Numbered from the stretch's first letter, positions 52,567-61,626 are shown. The stretch is 64,000 bases of DNA from CAYYIS01 sp964470965 (GCA_964470965.1 CAYYIS010000024.1:9860-73859); one strand, 5' to 3'. Made by a program: numbers and translations. Notes: a model not told the origin generated them from the letters alone.

Positions 52567-53937
52567 ATGGCTGAACCAAACATACTTTACTTGATGACCG
52601 ACCAACAGCGGTGGGATGCCATGGGTTGCAGCGGCGGTTGGGTGGATACGCCCAACATGGACCGTATTGCATCCGAAGGGGTGCGGTTCTCAAACTGTGT
52701 GACCACCTCTCCAGTATGTATCTCCGCCCGTGTCTCCATGGCTACCGGCCTGTATCCGCACCACACCGGCATCCGGCACAATATGGAACATACCCTGCCT
52801 CCGGAAACACCCACCTGGATGCAGGCTGTCCGCTCCGCCGGCTACCGAACCAGCCTGTTCGGTAAGACGCATCTGCATCCTCACAGCGGCGACCTCCGGG
52901 AACGGGAATACCTCTTAAACGCCTATGGCCTGGACGATGTCAACGAGATCGGCGGACCACGGGCCAGCGCCCGGGTGTTGAGCCACATGACGGCCGACTG
53001 GGATGAGGCAGGGATCTGGGAAGCGTACCAGGAGGATTTCAAAGAACGGTTTTCGAAAAAACCCAACATGGTCCGGCCGTCAACGCATCCGCTGGAGTGG
53101 TATGCAGACGTATATGTCGGCCGGCACGCGAAGAACTATCTACGGGACTACCGTCGTGATGAACCCTGGTTCTGCTGGGTCAGCTTCGGCGGGCCCCATG
53201 AACCCTGGGACACACCGGAGCCCTATGCAAGTCAGTACGCCTCCGAACGAATGCCCGCGCCTGCAACCCGTCCGAAATCACTAGGACCACACCCCACCAA
53301 CACACTGGACAGCCGATATGAAGAGGCACCGATCCTGGAACCGGGCGACACGGGCGCCATGAGGGCGGATTATGCCGGCAATGTCTCCTTGATAGACGCC
53401 CAAATCGGGGAACTCCTCGATACCATCGAGGAGCGCGGCGAGTTAGGCAGCACTGTGATCATATTGACCTCGGACCACGGCGAACATAACGGTGATGCCG
53501 GCCTGATCTACAAGGAAACGTTCCTCGACGGCGCGGTGCGTGTCCCGATGCTCGTACGCACGCCCGACACGTGCAACAGCCACGCGGGCGGGCAGGTAAA
53601 CGACTCCTTCGTGGAATGGTTCGATGCGGGACCGACGCTCGTCGAACTTGCGGGCGGCGAACTCACACATGAGCAGTCTGCTAAATCGCTGTTGCCTTCC
53701 CTGTCCAATTCGTCTTTAGTCCACCGAGAAGAGGCGATCTCAGAATACCGGCAGGAAACGATGATAATGAATGATAAATGGAAGATGGCGGTGAACGAGT
53801 ATATGGAGCCGTACCTGTTGATCGACCGGGAGCAGGACCCCGGAGAAACGCGCAATCTCGCAGGGGTACCGGATACGGAAACGGTTGTGGAGGAATTGGT
53901 GGGGAGAATCAAGGAACGGGTGAAATTTACACGGTAG
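52567..53937 (+). CDS. Sulfatase-family enzyme with non-canonical active-site motif
   Basis: The 456-aa protein is a type I sulfatase or related alkaline-phosphatase-fold hydrolase. NILYLMTDQQRWDAMG holds the first metal aspartates, FGKTHLH and VIILTSDHGEHNG follow. The formylglycine motif, normally C-x-(P/A)-x-R, here reads CISAR in PVCISARVSMATGLYP; the cysteine and arginine are kept, but the third position is serine. The enzyme could be a sulfatase or a phosphonate/phosphodiester hydrolase. No signal peptide is present, so it is probably cytoplasmic. It follows the pentapeptide gene by about 115 bases. No sulfatase-maturing enzyme gene is in the window. Confidence 0.9.
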   Translation: MAEPNILYLMTDQQRWDAMGCSGGWVDTPNMDRIASEGVRFSNCVTTSPVCISARVSMATGLYPHHTGIRHNMEHTLPPETPTWMQAVRSAGYRTSLFGKTHLHPHSGDLREREYLLNAYGLDDVNEIGGPRASARVLSHMTADWDEAGIWEAYQEDFKERFSKKPNMVRPSTHPLEWYADVYVGRHAKNYLRDYRRDEPWFCWVSFGGPHEPWDTPEPYASQYASERMPAPATRPKSLGPHPTNTLDSRYEEAPILEPGDTGAMRADYAGNVSLIDAQIGELLDTIEERGELGSTVIILTSDHGEHNGDAGLIYKETFLDGAVRVPMLVRTPDTCNSHAGGQVNDSFVEWFDAGPTLVELAGGELTHEQSAKSLLPSLSNSSLVHREEAISEYRQETMIMNDKWKMAVNEYMEPYLLIDREQDPGETRNLAGVPDTETVVEELVGRIKERVKFTR

Positions 53938-54167
53938 TAAGATAGGCATCTGAGGTTCCGGCACGGTACGCAATCCAGATTCTGATTTAAATATAATCTG
54001 CCTGGCGTGATCGGGCCGTGGTGCCGTTCAACCAATTCTTTTATTCTGAACAATTTTTTACCATCTGTAATTATGTCCGTCTCAACAGGAGATTAACCCG
54101 ACCCATATCTCACCATTTTTTAATCTGGAAATTTCCATTGTACATCCCATAGGATAGGAGAGGAACC

Positions 54168-55850
54168 ATGCACTGGACACGGCGCACTTTCATAAAGACT
54201 ATCGGTGTCGCGGGCGCGGGGACGCTGGCCGGTGGTGCAACGCTTGTAACGAACTGTCAGAACCCGTCGGGGTTTGATATACTTATTACTGGGGGCATCG
54301 TGATCGATGGAACCGGTGCCGTGGCATTCAGCGGAGACATCGGTATTATCGGCGATCAGATCGTTGAGATAGGCAACCTGGCGGCCAATGGCGGCAAACG
54401 GGTAATAGACGCCACCGGCCTGATTGTATCACCCGGGTTCATCGACATCCATTCCCATACGGACCTGTCTCTGCTGGTAGATCCGGAAGCAAATAGCAAG
54501 ATCCGCCAGGGTGTCACCACAGAAGTGGCGGGGCAGGACGGCAGTTCCTATGCCCCGATGACGGATGAGCGGCTGTTGGGATTGCAGCAAGGATACGGAG
54601 AGCGTTACGGTGTCGATATCAATTGGAAGGATTTTCCGGCCTATTTCGACGCCGTGGAACAGAATAAAATCGGTATCAACTTCACTTCCTTCGTTGGACA
54701 GGGGACCATTCGGGGCATGGTGGTAGGTAGCAGAAACATCCGTGCCACCACCAGGCAAATCGACGAAATGAAGGCGGTGGTCGAGGAATCTGTCGCCGGC
54801 GGGGCATGGGGAATATCGTCCGGCCTGGAATATACGCCGGGCAGCTTTGCCCCTAAAGAAGAAATCGCCGAGTTGTGCAAAGTGGCGCAGTCCTATGGCG
54901 GCATCTACGCCACTCATATACGCAACGAGGACGACAAGGTGGTCGAAGCGGTGGAAGAAGCCATCTGGATCGCCCGGGAAGCCGGAATTCCGCTGCAGAT
55001 CGCCCACTTCAAATCCATAGGAAAAAGAAACCTGGACAAGGTCAGCCGGTGCTTTGAGATTATTGAAAAAGCCAACGGGGAAGGGATGGACATTACCCTC
55101 GACAGGTATCCGTACATCGCTTACGCCACCACACTTCAGAACTTGTTCCCTACCTCTTACCGCGACGGTGGCGCCGAGGCATTCGTGAAACGATTGCAGA
55201 CCCCCAGGATTCTGGGTCAGATGAAACGTGCCGCTTTAGGTAAAGTCAATATGCTCGGTGACTGGAGCCACGTGATGATTTCATCTGTAAGCGAGAACAA
55301 TAGGGCATACATCGGTAAGCGGGTAACGGAAATAGTTGAAGGGACCGAAGAAAATCCGTTCGACTTCGTACGCAATCTGCTCATCGAGGAAAAGGGCAGT
55401 GTCGGCATGATCGGGTTCGGTATGAGCGAAGAGGAAATTAAATCCGTGCTCACCCACCCGCTGGTGATGATCTCTTCAGACGGCGGCGCTGCCGCTACAA
55501 GCGGTCCTCTCAGTCGTTTGAAACCCCATCCGCGGTGGTACGGCACATTCCCCCGCGTACTGGGCCAGTACTGCCGTGAAAAGCAGTATTTCCAGCTTCC
55601 GGAAGCCGTACACAAGATGACAGGAATGCCGGCAAAACGCTTGGGATTGAAAGACCGTGGCAAAATCGACGTGGGTTACGCCGCTGACATTGTACTGTTC
55701 GACCCTGAGACGGTCAACGATCAGGCGGACTTCTTCAACCCTCACCAGTATGCGACGGGCATCGAGTACGTGCTGGTGAACGGATCCGTCGCAATTGAAA
55801 AGGGAGAACATACGGGGGCGTTGACCGGGAAGGTGTTACGTAAAGGATGA
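54168..55850 (+). CDS. Tat-exported N-acyl-D-amino-acid deacylase-like amidohydrolase
   Basis: The 560-aa protein begins with a twin-arginine signal (TRRTFIKTIGVAGAGTLAGG). The D-aminoacylase fold follows: ILITGGIVIDGTG, then metal HSH at about residues 95-97 in GFIDIHSHTDLSLL, YATHIRNEDD and LQIAHFKSIGK as further histidines, and MISSDGGA as the catalytic aspartate. In characterised D-aminoacylases a cysteine in a GNCG segment binds zinc; here the position reads VAGQDGSSYAP, so aspartate replaces the cysteine. Members release D-amino acids from N-acyl forms, for instance from peptidoglycan debris. GGAGAGG lies just ahead of the ATG. It has no operon partner. Confidence 0.9.
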   Translation: MHWTRRTFIKTIGVAGAGTLAGGATLVTNCQNPSGFDILITGGIVIDGTGAVAFSGDIGIIGDQIVEIGNLAANGGKRVIDATGLIVSPGFIDIHSHTDLSLLVDPEANSKIRQGVTTEVAGQDGSSYAPMTDERLLGLQQGYGERYGVDINWKDFPAYFDAVEQNKIGINFTSFVGQGTIRGMVVGSRNIRATTRQIDEMKAVVEESVAGGAWGISSGLEYTPGSFAPKEEIAELCKVAQSYGGIYATHIRNEDDKVVEAVEEAIWIAREAGIPLQIAHFKSIGKRNLDKVSRCFEIIEKANGEGMDITLDRYPYIAYATTLQNLFPTSYRDGGAEAFVKRLQTPRILGQMKRAALGKVNMLGDWSHVMISSVSENNRAYIGKRVTEIVEGTEENPFDFVRNLLIEEKGSVGMIGFGMSEEEIKSVLTHPLVMISSDGGAAATSGPLSRLKPHPRWYGTFPRVLGQYCREKQYFQLPEAVHKMTGMPAKRLGLKDRGKIDVGYAADIVLFDPETVNDQADFFNPHQYATGIEYVLVNGSVAIEKGEHTGALTGKVLRKG

Positions 55851-55975
55851 AGGTCAGTACACCCGGATTACGTTTTGGGTGGTAACGGACAAGGCCTTTT
55901 ATCTCGGCAACACCATAAAGGCAACTGATTTCAATAGGCGCCGGGCACAGACATTCTATTGAGTTAAGTCCTTCT

Positions 55976-57016
55976 TTAAATCCGCCAGGTGTCCAGCATC
56001 CCTTCGTCCACTTCAGCCGTATCAAGAACGCCTTCCTTATCGTCCCTCCAGAATTGGACACGGGCGGAAGAGAAATCAGACACTCCGGCGTAGCGGGCGG
56101 TCATTCCGGCAGCGAGTTTCAGTTCTGCTTCAGAGGGTGTACCTTCGATCAACGTCGTAGGACCGGTCACGTCCATTGTTTCCATCTTCCAGCGCCCAGG
56201 AGCGTAGCGGTTGAGAAACTTGTTTTCACCCTCTTCTCGCCCCATCACCACCTTGCACTCGGAACTCAAACGGAAATGACGACCGATTTTTAGCAGCATT
56301 ACGTCGTCCATGGTCAGGTTTTCCTTGCCTTCATAATCGAAGAAATCCATGATGCGACGGGCGAAGTTCTTATCAGTCAGAAAGCAGCAACCGCCGGCCG
56401 GAGAGGGGTATTCCTCGATGCCATACTCTCGCGCCAGCCGCATCTGCTCCTGCCGCGAACGTCCCTGGATGTTGCCGAGTTGTTCGCGGTCCACCCACCC
56501 TTCTTTTTCCGGTACGGTGACCGCCAGTCGTTTGGCGGAAAGGGGACGGAGGAGCAGACCTTCCATCTCACTGTCGTTCTCGATGACGCGCATGGGATGG
56601 GTGCGCTGGGACATGGGGCGCTGCCCCAGGACTTCCCCCGTGAATATGAACTGCGCTCCGATTTCTTTCATATACTCTTTCGCGCGTTTGAACATGAAAA
56701 TACGGCAATCGATGCAGGGGTTTATGGCAGAGCCATAACCGTATTTCGGGTCTGTCAGAACCTTCAGATAACCCGGCCCGGATATGTCGACCAGTTCCAC
56801 TGGTACTTCCAGTTTCGCCCCCGCCTGCAGCGCCTCATTACGGACCGGCTTTTTCTTCTTACGGGTTTTGGACCGCCGGTTGTGTTCGACCACGCAGAAG
56901 CCTGTGTAGAACGTCAACCCCTGAACCTCAATGCCCTGCCGCATCAGCATCGCCGCGGCGATGGTACTGTCCAGTCCTCCGGACAGCAATCCTACTGCTT
57001 TTATTTTTTTCGCCAT
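55976..57016 (-). CDS. PP-loop ATPase, thiouridylase-like (MnmA/ThiI-related), with C-terminal NFACT-R-like domain
   Basis: The 346-aa protein has a PP-loop (GLLSGGLDSTIAA, residues 9-21), which adenylates RNA bases. C101 and C104 in NPCIDCR and a CC pair at about 210-211 (PAGGCCFLTD) may carry sulfur. A block GEVLGQRPMSQR replaces the usual MnmA site. The last 100 or so residues resemble the NFACT-R-like domain seen with such proteins. This looks like a relative of tRNA thiolation enzymes, so thiolation of a tRNA base is likely, but true MnmA identity is not supported. It is the last gene of the sulfur-relay run, 48 bases after Mrp. Confidence 0.8.
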   Translation of the reverse strand: MAKKIKAVGLLSGGLDSTIAAAMLMRQGIEVQGLTFYTGFCVVEHNRRSKTRKKKKPVRNEALQAGAKLEVPVELVDISGPGYLKVLTDPKYGYGSAINPCIDCRIFMFKRAKEYMKEIGAQFIFTGEVLGQRPMSQRTHPMRVIENDSEMEGLLLRPLSAKRLAVTVPEKEGWVDREQLGNIQGRSRQEQMRLAREYGIEEYPSPAGGCCFLTDKNFARRIMDFFDYEGKENLTMDDVMLLKIGRHFRLSSECKVVMGREEGENKFLNRYAPGRWKMETMDVTGPTTLIEGTPSEAELKLAAGMTARYAGVSDFSSARVQFWRDDKEGVLDTAEVDEGMLDTWRI

Positions 57017-57064
57017 CGTTACGCTCCTTGATGCCAGGAGATGATATTCCCGGCCTAGTCTATA

Positions 57065-58111
57065 TCATAACATCTTCTTTAACGCTTCCGCCAACGTCCG
57101 AAATGCCTGAGTCTGGGGAGAATCCGGCGCCTGTTTAACGATCGGGATCCCCTGGTCGCCGGCCAGGCAAATGGAGGGGTCGATCGGTATCTCGCCCAGA
57201 AAAGGCACGGCGAGTGATTCTGCAGCGCGTTTGCCGCCGCCTGTGGTGAAGATATCCGTACGCTCATGACAATGGGGGCACAAAAAATGGCTCATGTTTT
57301 CGACTATCCCCAGGATCGGCACATTCACCTGCTGGAACATAGCGACACCGCGGCGAGCGTCTATCAGCGCAACATCCTGTGGCGTGGTGACCACCACGCC
57401 ACCTGTCAGCGGCACGGACTGAGTCAGCGTCAGGTGTGCGTCGCCGGTACCCGGTGGCATATCGATAACCAGGCAGTCCAGCTCGCCCCACATCACGTCA
57501 CGCAGCAGTTGCTGCACCGCCTGATGTACCATGGGACCACGCCAGGTGACCGACTGGTCCTCCGGAATCAAAAATCCGAACGACATCATTTTTATATCAT
57601 GACTGATCAGGGGCACCAACTGTTTGCCGATCACACCGGGCTGATCTTTACTGCCCATCATGGTCGGAATACTGGGACCGTATATATCTGCGTCGAGCAA
57701 ACCCACGCTGTCCCCCGTCTCCGCCAGGGCCACCGCAAGATTGACTGCGGTGGTAGATTTGCCTACCCCGCCTTTGCCGCTGGCTACCGCCACTATGGAT
57801 TTTACACCCGGCAACGATATTTTACCGTCACCGCTTCCCATGGGCTGCTGCCCGCCGGCAGCAGCGCCGGGAGGTGGCCCCATGATGCGAACACTTATAT
57901 CCGGCAACCGCTGCACCGCTTCTCTGGCCGCAACGGTTATCGCCTCCCGCGTTTGTTCGTCCTGTGTAGAAAACCCTAGTACAAACGATACCTCACCGTT
58001 ATCCACGCGGACGTCCTTAACCAGTCCAAACGAAACGATATCCCGGTCGAATCCGGGATACTTGACTTGCTTAAGTACATCCATGACATCCTGAGGTGAT
58101 ACATCCGACAT
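57065..58111 (-). CDS. Mrp/ApbC-type iron-sulfur carrier ATPase
   Basis: The 348-aa protein has an N-terminal MIP18/DUF59 domain (about residues 1-78, with VKYPGFDRDIVSFGLVKDV), a proline- and glycine-rich linker, then the ATPase with the deviant Walker A GKGGVGKST (112-120). The CxxC of the cluster site lies in FLCPHCHERTDIF. Mrp proteins bind and transfer [4Fe-4S] clusters and are involved in iron-sulfur assembly. It lies between the TusA-like gene and the PP-loop gene on the same strand and could supply clusters for the latter, for MoaA or for others. Length is normal. Confidence 0.95.
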   Translation of the reverse strand: MSDVSPQDVMDVLKQVKYPGFDRDIVSFGLVKDVRVDNGEVSFVLGFSTQDEQTREAITVAAREAVQRLPDISVRIMGPPPGAAAGGQQPMGSGDGKISLPGVKSIVAVASGKGGVGKSTTAVNLAVALAETGDSVGLLDADIYGPSIPTMMGSKDQPGVIGKQLVPLISHDIKMMSFGFLIPEDQSVTWRGPMVHQAVQQLLRDVMWGELDCLVIDMPPGTGDAHLTLTQSVPLTGGVVVTTPQDVALIDARRGVAMFQQVNVPILGIVENMSHFLCPHCHERTDIFTTGGGKRAAESLAVPFLGEIPIDPSICLAGDQGIPIVKQAPDSPQTQAFRTLAEALKKML

Positions 58112-58243
58112 TTATGATACCCCGTTTTTTGTAGATTCAATTTTTCATCAGAAAACCTGTACCAACTTTTACTATAACGCTGGCACCCTGTCTATGAGTG
58201 ATAGTATACCCATAGGGTCACCGTTTTCAATGAATTAATCCTC

Positions 58244-58477
58244 TCAATTTCCTTTTCTCACCAATAACCGGAACTCCCCCCCGACCTCGTCGACCTGCAG
58301 TAACTCGTGGCCCATACTTTTGCACCAGGCAGGCATATCCTCGAGTATCTGCTCATCGTCTGCCAGGATTTCGAGCACCTGTCCCGATACCATATCCATG
58401 ATCATCGAAGAAGTCTTCATGATCGGAACAGGACACAGCAGTCCGAAGGTATCGAGGGTGGCATCCGGTCGTGACAT
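58244..58477 (-). CDS. TusA/SirA-family sulfur carrier
   Basis: The 77-aa protein has the TusA core with TFGLLCPVPIMKTSSMI, whose CPxP cysteine carries persulfide. Total length is typical. TusA accepts sulfur from a cysteine desulfurase and passes it on to tRNA thiolation or molybdopterin synthesis. It is encoded directly between the desulfurase-like gene (52 bases upstream) and Mrp, and the PP-loop protein stands two genes on. MoaD and MoaE precede the desulfurase. The grouping supports a role as carrier within this cluster. Confidence 0.9.
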   Translation of the reverse strand: MSRPDATLDTFGLLCPVPIMKTSSMIMDMVSGQVLEILADDEQILEDMPAWCKSMGHELLQVDEVGGEFRLLVRKGN

Positions 58478-58529
58478 AGCTGTATAATGTAAGGGATATC
58501 GGCTTTTTTTCCAACCAACTCTTTTAATT

Positions 58530-59702
58530 TTATTTATTGTTGGAGGTTGAGAGGCCGGTCGACCCCGCTATTTGACGCAGACGCATGACCACATCCGGTA
58601 GTGCTTTCACCACACAGTCTATATCCTGGACGGTGTTTGTGTAGCCGAGTGTGATCACCAACGTACTACGGATTTCACGCGGCGACAGGCCGATCGCGAG
58701 AAGAACGTGTGAGGGCTTAGAGGCTTGGGCACTGCAGGAAGAGCCCAGGGAGACCGCTATGTCCTGCGCGTCCAGCATCAGCACCATGGATTCACTGTCG
58801 GCATCCCTGATCGTAAGGCTGAGGTGACCTGGAAGCCTGTTCTCGGGGTGGCCGTTCAGATGAAGGCCGTCCATATGACCGACCAGTTCACGGTGCAGAC
58901 GTTCACGGAGAGCGGCTACGCGTTCGGCACGGTGCCCCATCTCGGCACCCGCAAGTTCCGCGGCTACGCCGAACCCCGCGACGGCAGGGACATTCTCATG
59001 CCCGGCCCGGCGTCCGCCTTCCTGGATGCCGCCGTCCAACAGCGGACGGATACGGACGCCGTCACGAAGGTACAGGGCTCCGACGCCCGGGGGACCGTTC
59101 ATCTGCTGAGGGGACAGAGTCAGCGCATCGACTTTGAGATCCTTTACATCGACCGGTATGACACCGGCTGTACACACAGCGTCCGTGTGGACCGGTATAT
59201 CCTGTTCGTGGGCAAGCGCACAGATGTCTCGAAGGGGTTGAACGGTACCGATTTCGTCACTGGCATGCATCACGGATACGAGGACAGTGTCATCCCGAAG
59301 CGCCCGCTGCACATCTCTAGCATCAACGAGACCGCAACGATCCACCGGTACCTGTGTTATCTCAAACCCCTGACGTTCCATCGTCTTCGCCGGGTATAAC
59401 ACCGATTGATGCTCTATGGACGAAACAATGATATGTCGGCCGCGCTTTTCATACGCCCGGGCTATTCCCTTGATCACCATATTACTGGCTTCGGTCCCGT
59501 TGGCGGTAAAGACAATTTCTCCAGGCTGTGCCCCGATGAGCGCCGCCACCTGCCCCCGTGCGGTCTCTACCGCAAGCCGTGCAGCCTCACCACAACGGTG
59601 CAGACTCAACGTGCTGCCGGTTGAAGAACCGAAGAAGGGGCGCATGGCCTCAAAGACGCGTGGATCCAGTGGCGTCGCTGCGATGTGATCGAAATAATGC
59701 AC
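58530..59702 (-). CDS. Cysteine-desulfurase homologue lacking the PLP lysine
   Basis: The 390-aa protein is a full-length NifS/IscS relative: YFDHIAATPLDPRVFEAM at the start, ANGTEASNMVIKG, the stacking histidine in SIEHQSV, the PLP aspartate in HTDAV, and the active-site cysteine in VSLGSSCSAQASKPS at about residue 323. The PLP lysine segment, normally S-x-H-K-x-x-GPKG, reads LSPQQMNGPPGVG (196-208), so both histidine and lysine are glutamines. Other changes are HASDE for HANNE and RRAGHENV for RRAGTENV. Without the lysine no Schiff base forms with the cofactor, so ordinary desulfurase chemistry is doubtful. The cysteine loop suggests sulfur binding or a scaffold. It stands between MoaE and TusA. 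Confidence 0.88.
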   Translation of the reverse strand: MHYFDHIAATPLDPRVFEAMRPFFGSSTGSTLSLHRCGEAARLAVETARGQVAALIGAQPGEIVFTANGTEASNMVIKGIARAYEKRGRHIIVSSIEHQSVLYPAKTMERQGFEITQVPVDRCGLVDARDVQRALRDDTVLVSVMHASDEIGTVQPLRDICALAHEQDIPVHTDAVCTAGVIPVDVKDLKVDALTLSPQQMNGPPGVGALYLRDGVRIRPLLDGGIQEGGRRAGHENVPAVAGFGVAAELAGAEMGHRAERVAALRERLHRELVGHMDGLHLNGHPENRLPGHLSLTIRDADSESMVLMLDAQDIAVSLGSSCSAQASKPSHVLLAIGLSPREIRSTLVITLGYTNTVQDIDCVVKALPDVVMRLRQIAGSTGLSTSNNK

Positions 59703-59802
59703 TGTTAGAAGGATGGAATTTTGAGACTGCCCAAGGGTTTTTAGATGTTACCCGAACGCTTGTATCGTCGACCGGCTGAAGGCCTTAAACACCCATCTCC
59801 GA

Positions 59803-60222
59803 TTATTTTGAATCGGACTGGCCCTTCCACTCCTCTTCCCCGTCCGTCCAGATTTCTTTTTTCCAGACGGGTACAACCTGCTTGACACGGTCTATGGCAT
59901 AGGCACAGGCGTCGAAGGCATTTTGTCGATGGGGGGCGGCAAGAGCAATCAAAATACTGATTTCGCCAATTTCCAGGGTACCGGTCCGATGGAGCATGGC
60001 GACATCATCTATACCCCATTTCTGCCGTATCTCCTCGCCGACTTCCTGCATTTTTTTCTCCGCCATTTCCGCGTAGGCTTCGTACTCGAGCCGGACTGTT
60101 GTACGTCCATCGGAATTGTCGCGAACGGTGCCGGCGAAGGTCACAACAGCCCCGTGACGGGGTTTGCAGATACAGTCAAACAGGGCATCAGGTTGTATGG
60201 GATCGGTGGTGATTTTATACAT
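59803..60222 (-). CDS. moaE: Molybdopterin synthase catalytic subunit MoaE
   Basis: The 139-aa protein starts MYKITTDPIQ and has the MoaE landmarks GAVVTFAGTVRDNS, RLEYEAYAEMAEKKM, HRTGTLEIGE and VPVWKKE with the catalytic lysine. The length is near the usual 150 residues. MoaE joins MoaD and converts precursor Z to molybdopterin using the sulfur on the MoaD tail. The ATG at 60222 is inside the end of moaD (eight-base overlap); the long frame to 60315 is a shadow of moaD. The desulfurase-like gene begins 100 bases on. Confidence 0.92.
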   Translation of the reverse strand: MYKITTDPIQPDALFDCICKPRHGAVVTFAGTVRDNSDGRTTVRLEYEAYAEMAEKKMQEVGEEIRQKWGIDDVAMLHRTGTLEIGEISILIALAAPHRQNAFDACAYAIDRVKQVVPVWKKEIWTDGEEEWKGQSDSK

Positions 60223-60499
60223 TAGAGTGATAGTTGACCGTGAACGGAAATTGTTTTCCTCCGCTGACAGGTGGGATGCAAGCCAGCTCGTCTCCGTCCT
60301 GCAGCATATCCTCATGGCTGGCGTATTCCCTGTTCACCGCCAGCATCATGCTCTGGCGGTAGGACGCCAGGGCGGGATACTGCTCGATCAGTTTATCGAG
60401 TGCGGCGCCTACCATTGCGTCCTCATGAATATTCAGGTTCAACGAAGAAGCACCAACTGCATCCTTGCAGGCGGCGAAGCATCGGACCTTAATATGCAT
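60215..60499 (-). CDS. moaD: Molybdopterin synthase sulfur carrier MoaD with tail beyond the GG motif
   Basis: The 94-aa protein is a ubiquitin-like MoaD: MHIKVRCFAACKDAVG, LDKLIEQYP, ASHEDMLQDGDELACIPPVSGG. MoaD activity needs its C-terminal GG to be the last residues so that it can be adenylated and thiocarboxylated. Here thirteen residues follow (KQFPFTVNYHSNV). They overlap the moaE start, which is placed inside this tail. A protease must remove the tail, or a -1/+1 frameshift or a sequencing error would be needed. No JAMM-type protease or moeB gene is in the window. Confidence 0.88.
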   Translation of the reverse strand: MHIKVRCFAACKDAVGASSLNLNIHEDAMVGAALDKLIEQYPALASYRQSMMLAVNREYASHEDMLQDGDELACIPPVSGGKQFPFTVNYHSNV

Positions 60500-60675
60500 A
60501 ATATCATCCTAGTAATAAAACTCTAAACGTCGCACACTATTTTTGCAACCGTAAACCGGCCGCAAATTTGTCATTTCTATTTAAGGACAATACGCGGGTT
60601 TGTCAAGCCGAGGAATTGAAACGGTTGATGTCGGGCTTTCTAATCTGAGCACGGAGCCAGGGGATAACCCGGATT

Positions 60676-61626
60676 TTACCCTATGGGTTCCTCAAGGCGC
60701 CTATAGGACTCAGACCATTCCACTGCAACAGTTATTCCCTTTGCCAAGCTGGTCATCGGCTGATAACCGAGCAAAGTGACTGCCTTCTGAATGTCGGCAA
60801 CGTATCGTGTCACTTCACCCGGACGAGCAGGTTTTAAGGTGGTCTGGGGTTCTACACCAAGAGTGTCTCCGATGTACCCGGCAAGTTCGACCAGGGTGTT
60901 ACCGTCCCCGTAAGCGAGGTTGATTGTTTGATTGACCACTTCGCCTGAGATCAATTTCTCCATGCCATGCAGGATACCGGCCACACAGTCGTCTACATAG
61001 GTAAAATCCAGAATCTTATCTTTTCCGAAGATGGTTATAGGTTCATTCCGCCTGATCCGATCGACAAATAATGGAATGACACGTTCCATACGTTCGAGAT
61101 CATTATCATACCGCCCATATACGTTACTGAATCGGAAGACCAGATAGGGCAAATTGTAGCAGCGTGCGTAGGAGTAAATAAATGCCTCGAGGGAAATTTT
61201 GCTGGCTGAATAAGGGCTTTCTGCGACGACAAAGTCAGCACATTCCTCATCTGTTACCTGCCGATTGACATCTCCATATACCTCTCGAGAACTTCCGGCT
61301 ATTATCGGTATTTGGTGTTGGCGGCAGTATTCGAGCACAGAGAATGTCATTTCAACATTTTCAAGCGCCCTCCGGGGATTTCCAACAAGTTCATACACTT
61401 TAGCATGAGCTGCCAGGTGTACGACAATATCGAATGGATGACCATTAAGGTTGAGTTGATCTTCGAGTGGTGCTTGCTCGGTCAGATCGACTAACACCAT
61501 AGGTATCCGATCCGTCCAGCTGTTATGTCGGTTGTCTACACCAACAACAGTATGTCCACTGCCGATCAGCTTAAGGGCAAGGTTAGTACCAATTTGACCA
61601 CTAGACCCAGTAATAAGAACATGCAT
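60676..61626 (-). CDS. NAD-dependent epimerase/dehydratase (extended SDR)
   Basis: The 316-aa protein starts MHVLITGSSGQIGTNLAL (GxxGxxG dinucleotide loop), with the catalytic YSASK in ESPYSASKISLEAF and the conserved RFSNVYGRYDND. It resembles nucleotide-sugar epimerases or dehydratases of the UDP-glucose 4-epimerase type. Product sugar unknown. A second epimerase lies just beyond the sequence gap, so the two probably belong to a surface-polysaccharide cluster. No clear ribosome-binding site or operon partner is visible. Confidence 0.9.
   Translation of the reverse strand: MHVLITGSSGQIGTNLALKLIGSGHTVVGVDNRHNSWTDRIPMVLVDLTEQAPLEDQLNLNGHPFDIVVHLAAHAKVYELVGNPRRALENVEMTFSVLEYCRQHQIPIIAGSSREVYGDVNRQVTDEECADFVVAESPYSASKISLEAFIYSYARCYNLPYLVFRFSNVYGRYDNDLERMERVIPLFVDRIRRNEPITIFGKDKILDFTYVDDCVAGILHGMEKLISGEVVNQTINLAYGDGNTLVELAGYIGDTLGVEPQTTLKPARPGEVTRYVADIQKAVTLLGYQPMTSLAKGITVAVEWSESYRRLEEPIG

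Noticed and set aside
59812..60225. Longer MoaE start at 60315
   Set aside because: The added residues are moaD read in another frame; the ATG at 60222 gives the standard MoaE N-terminus.
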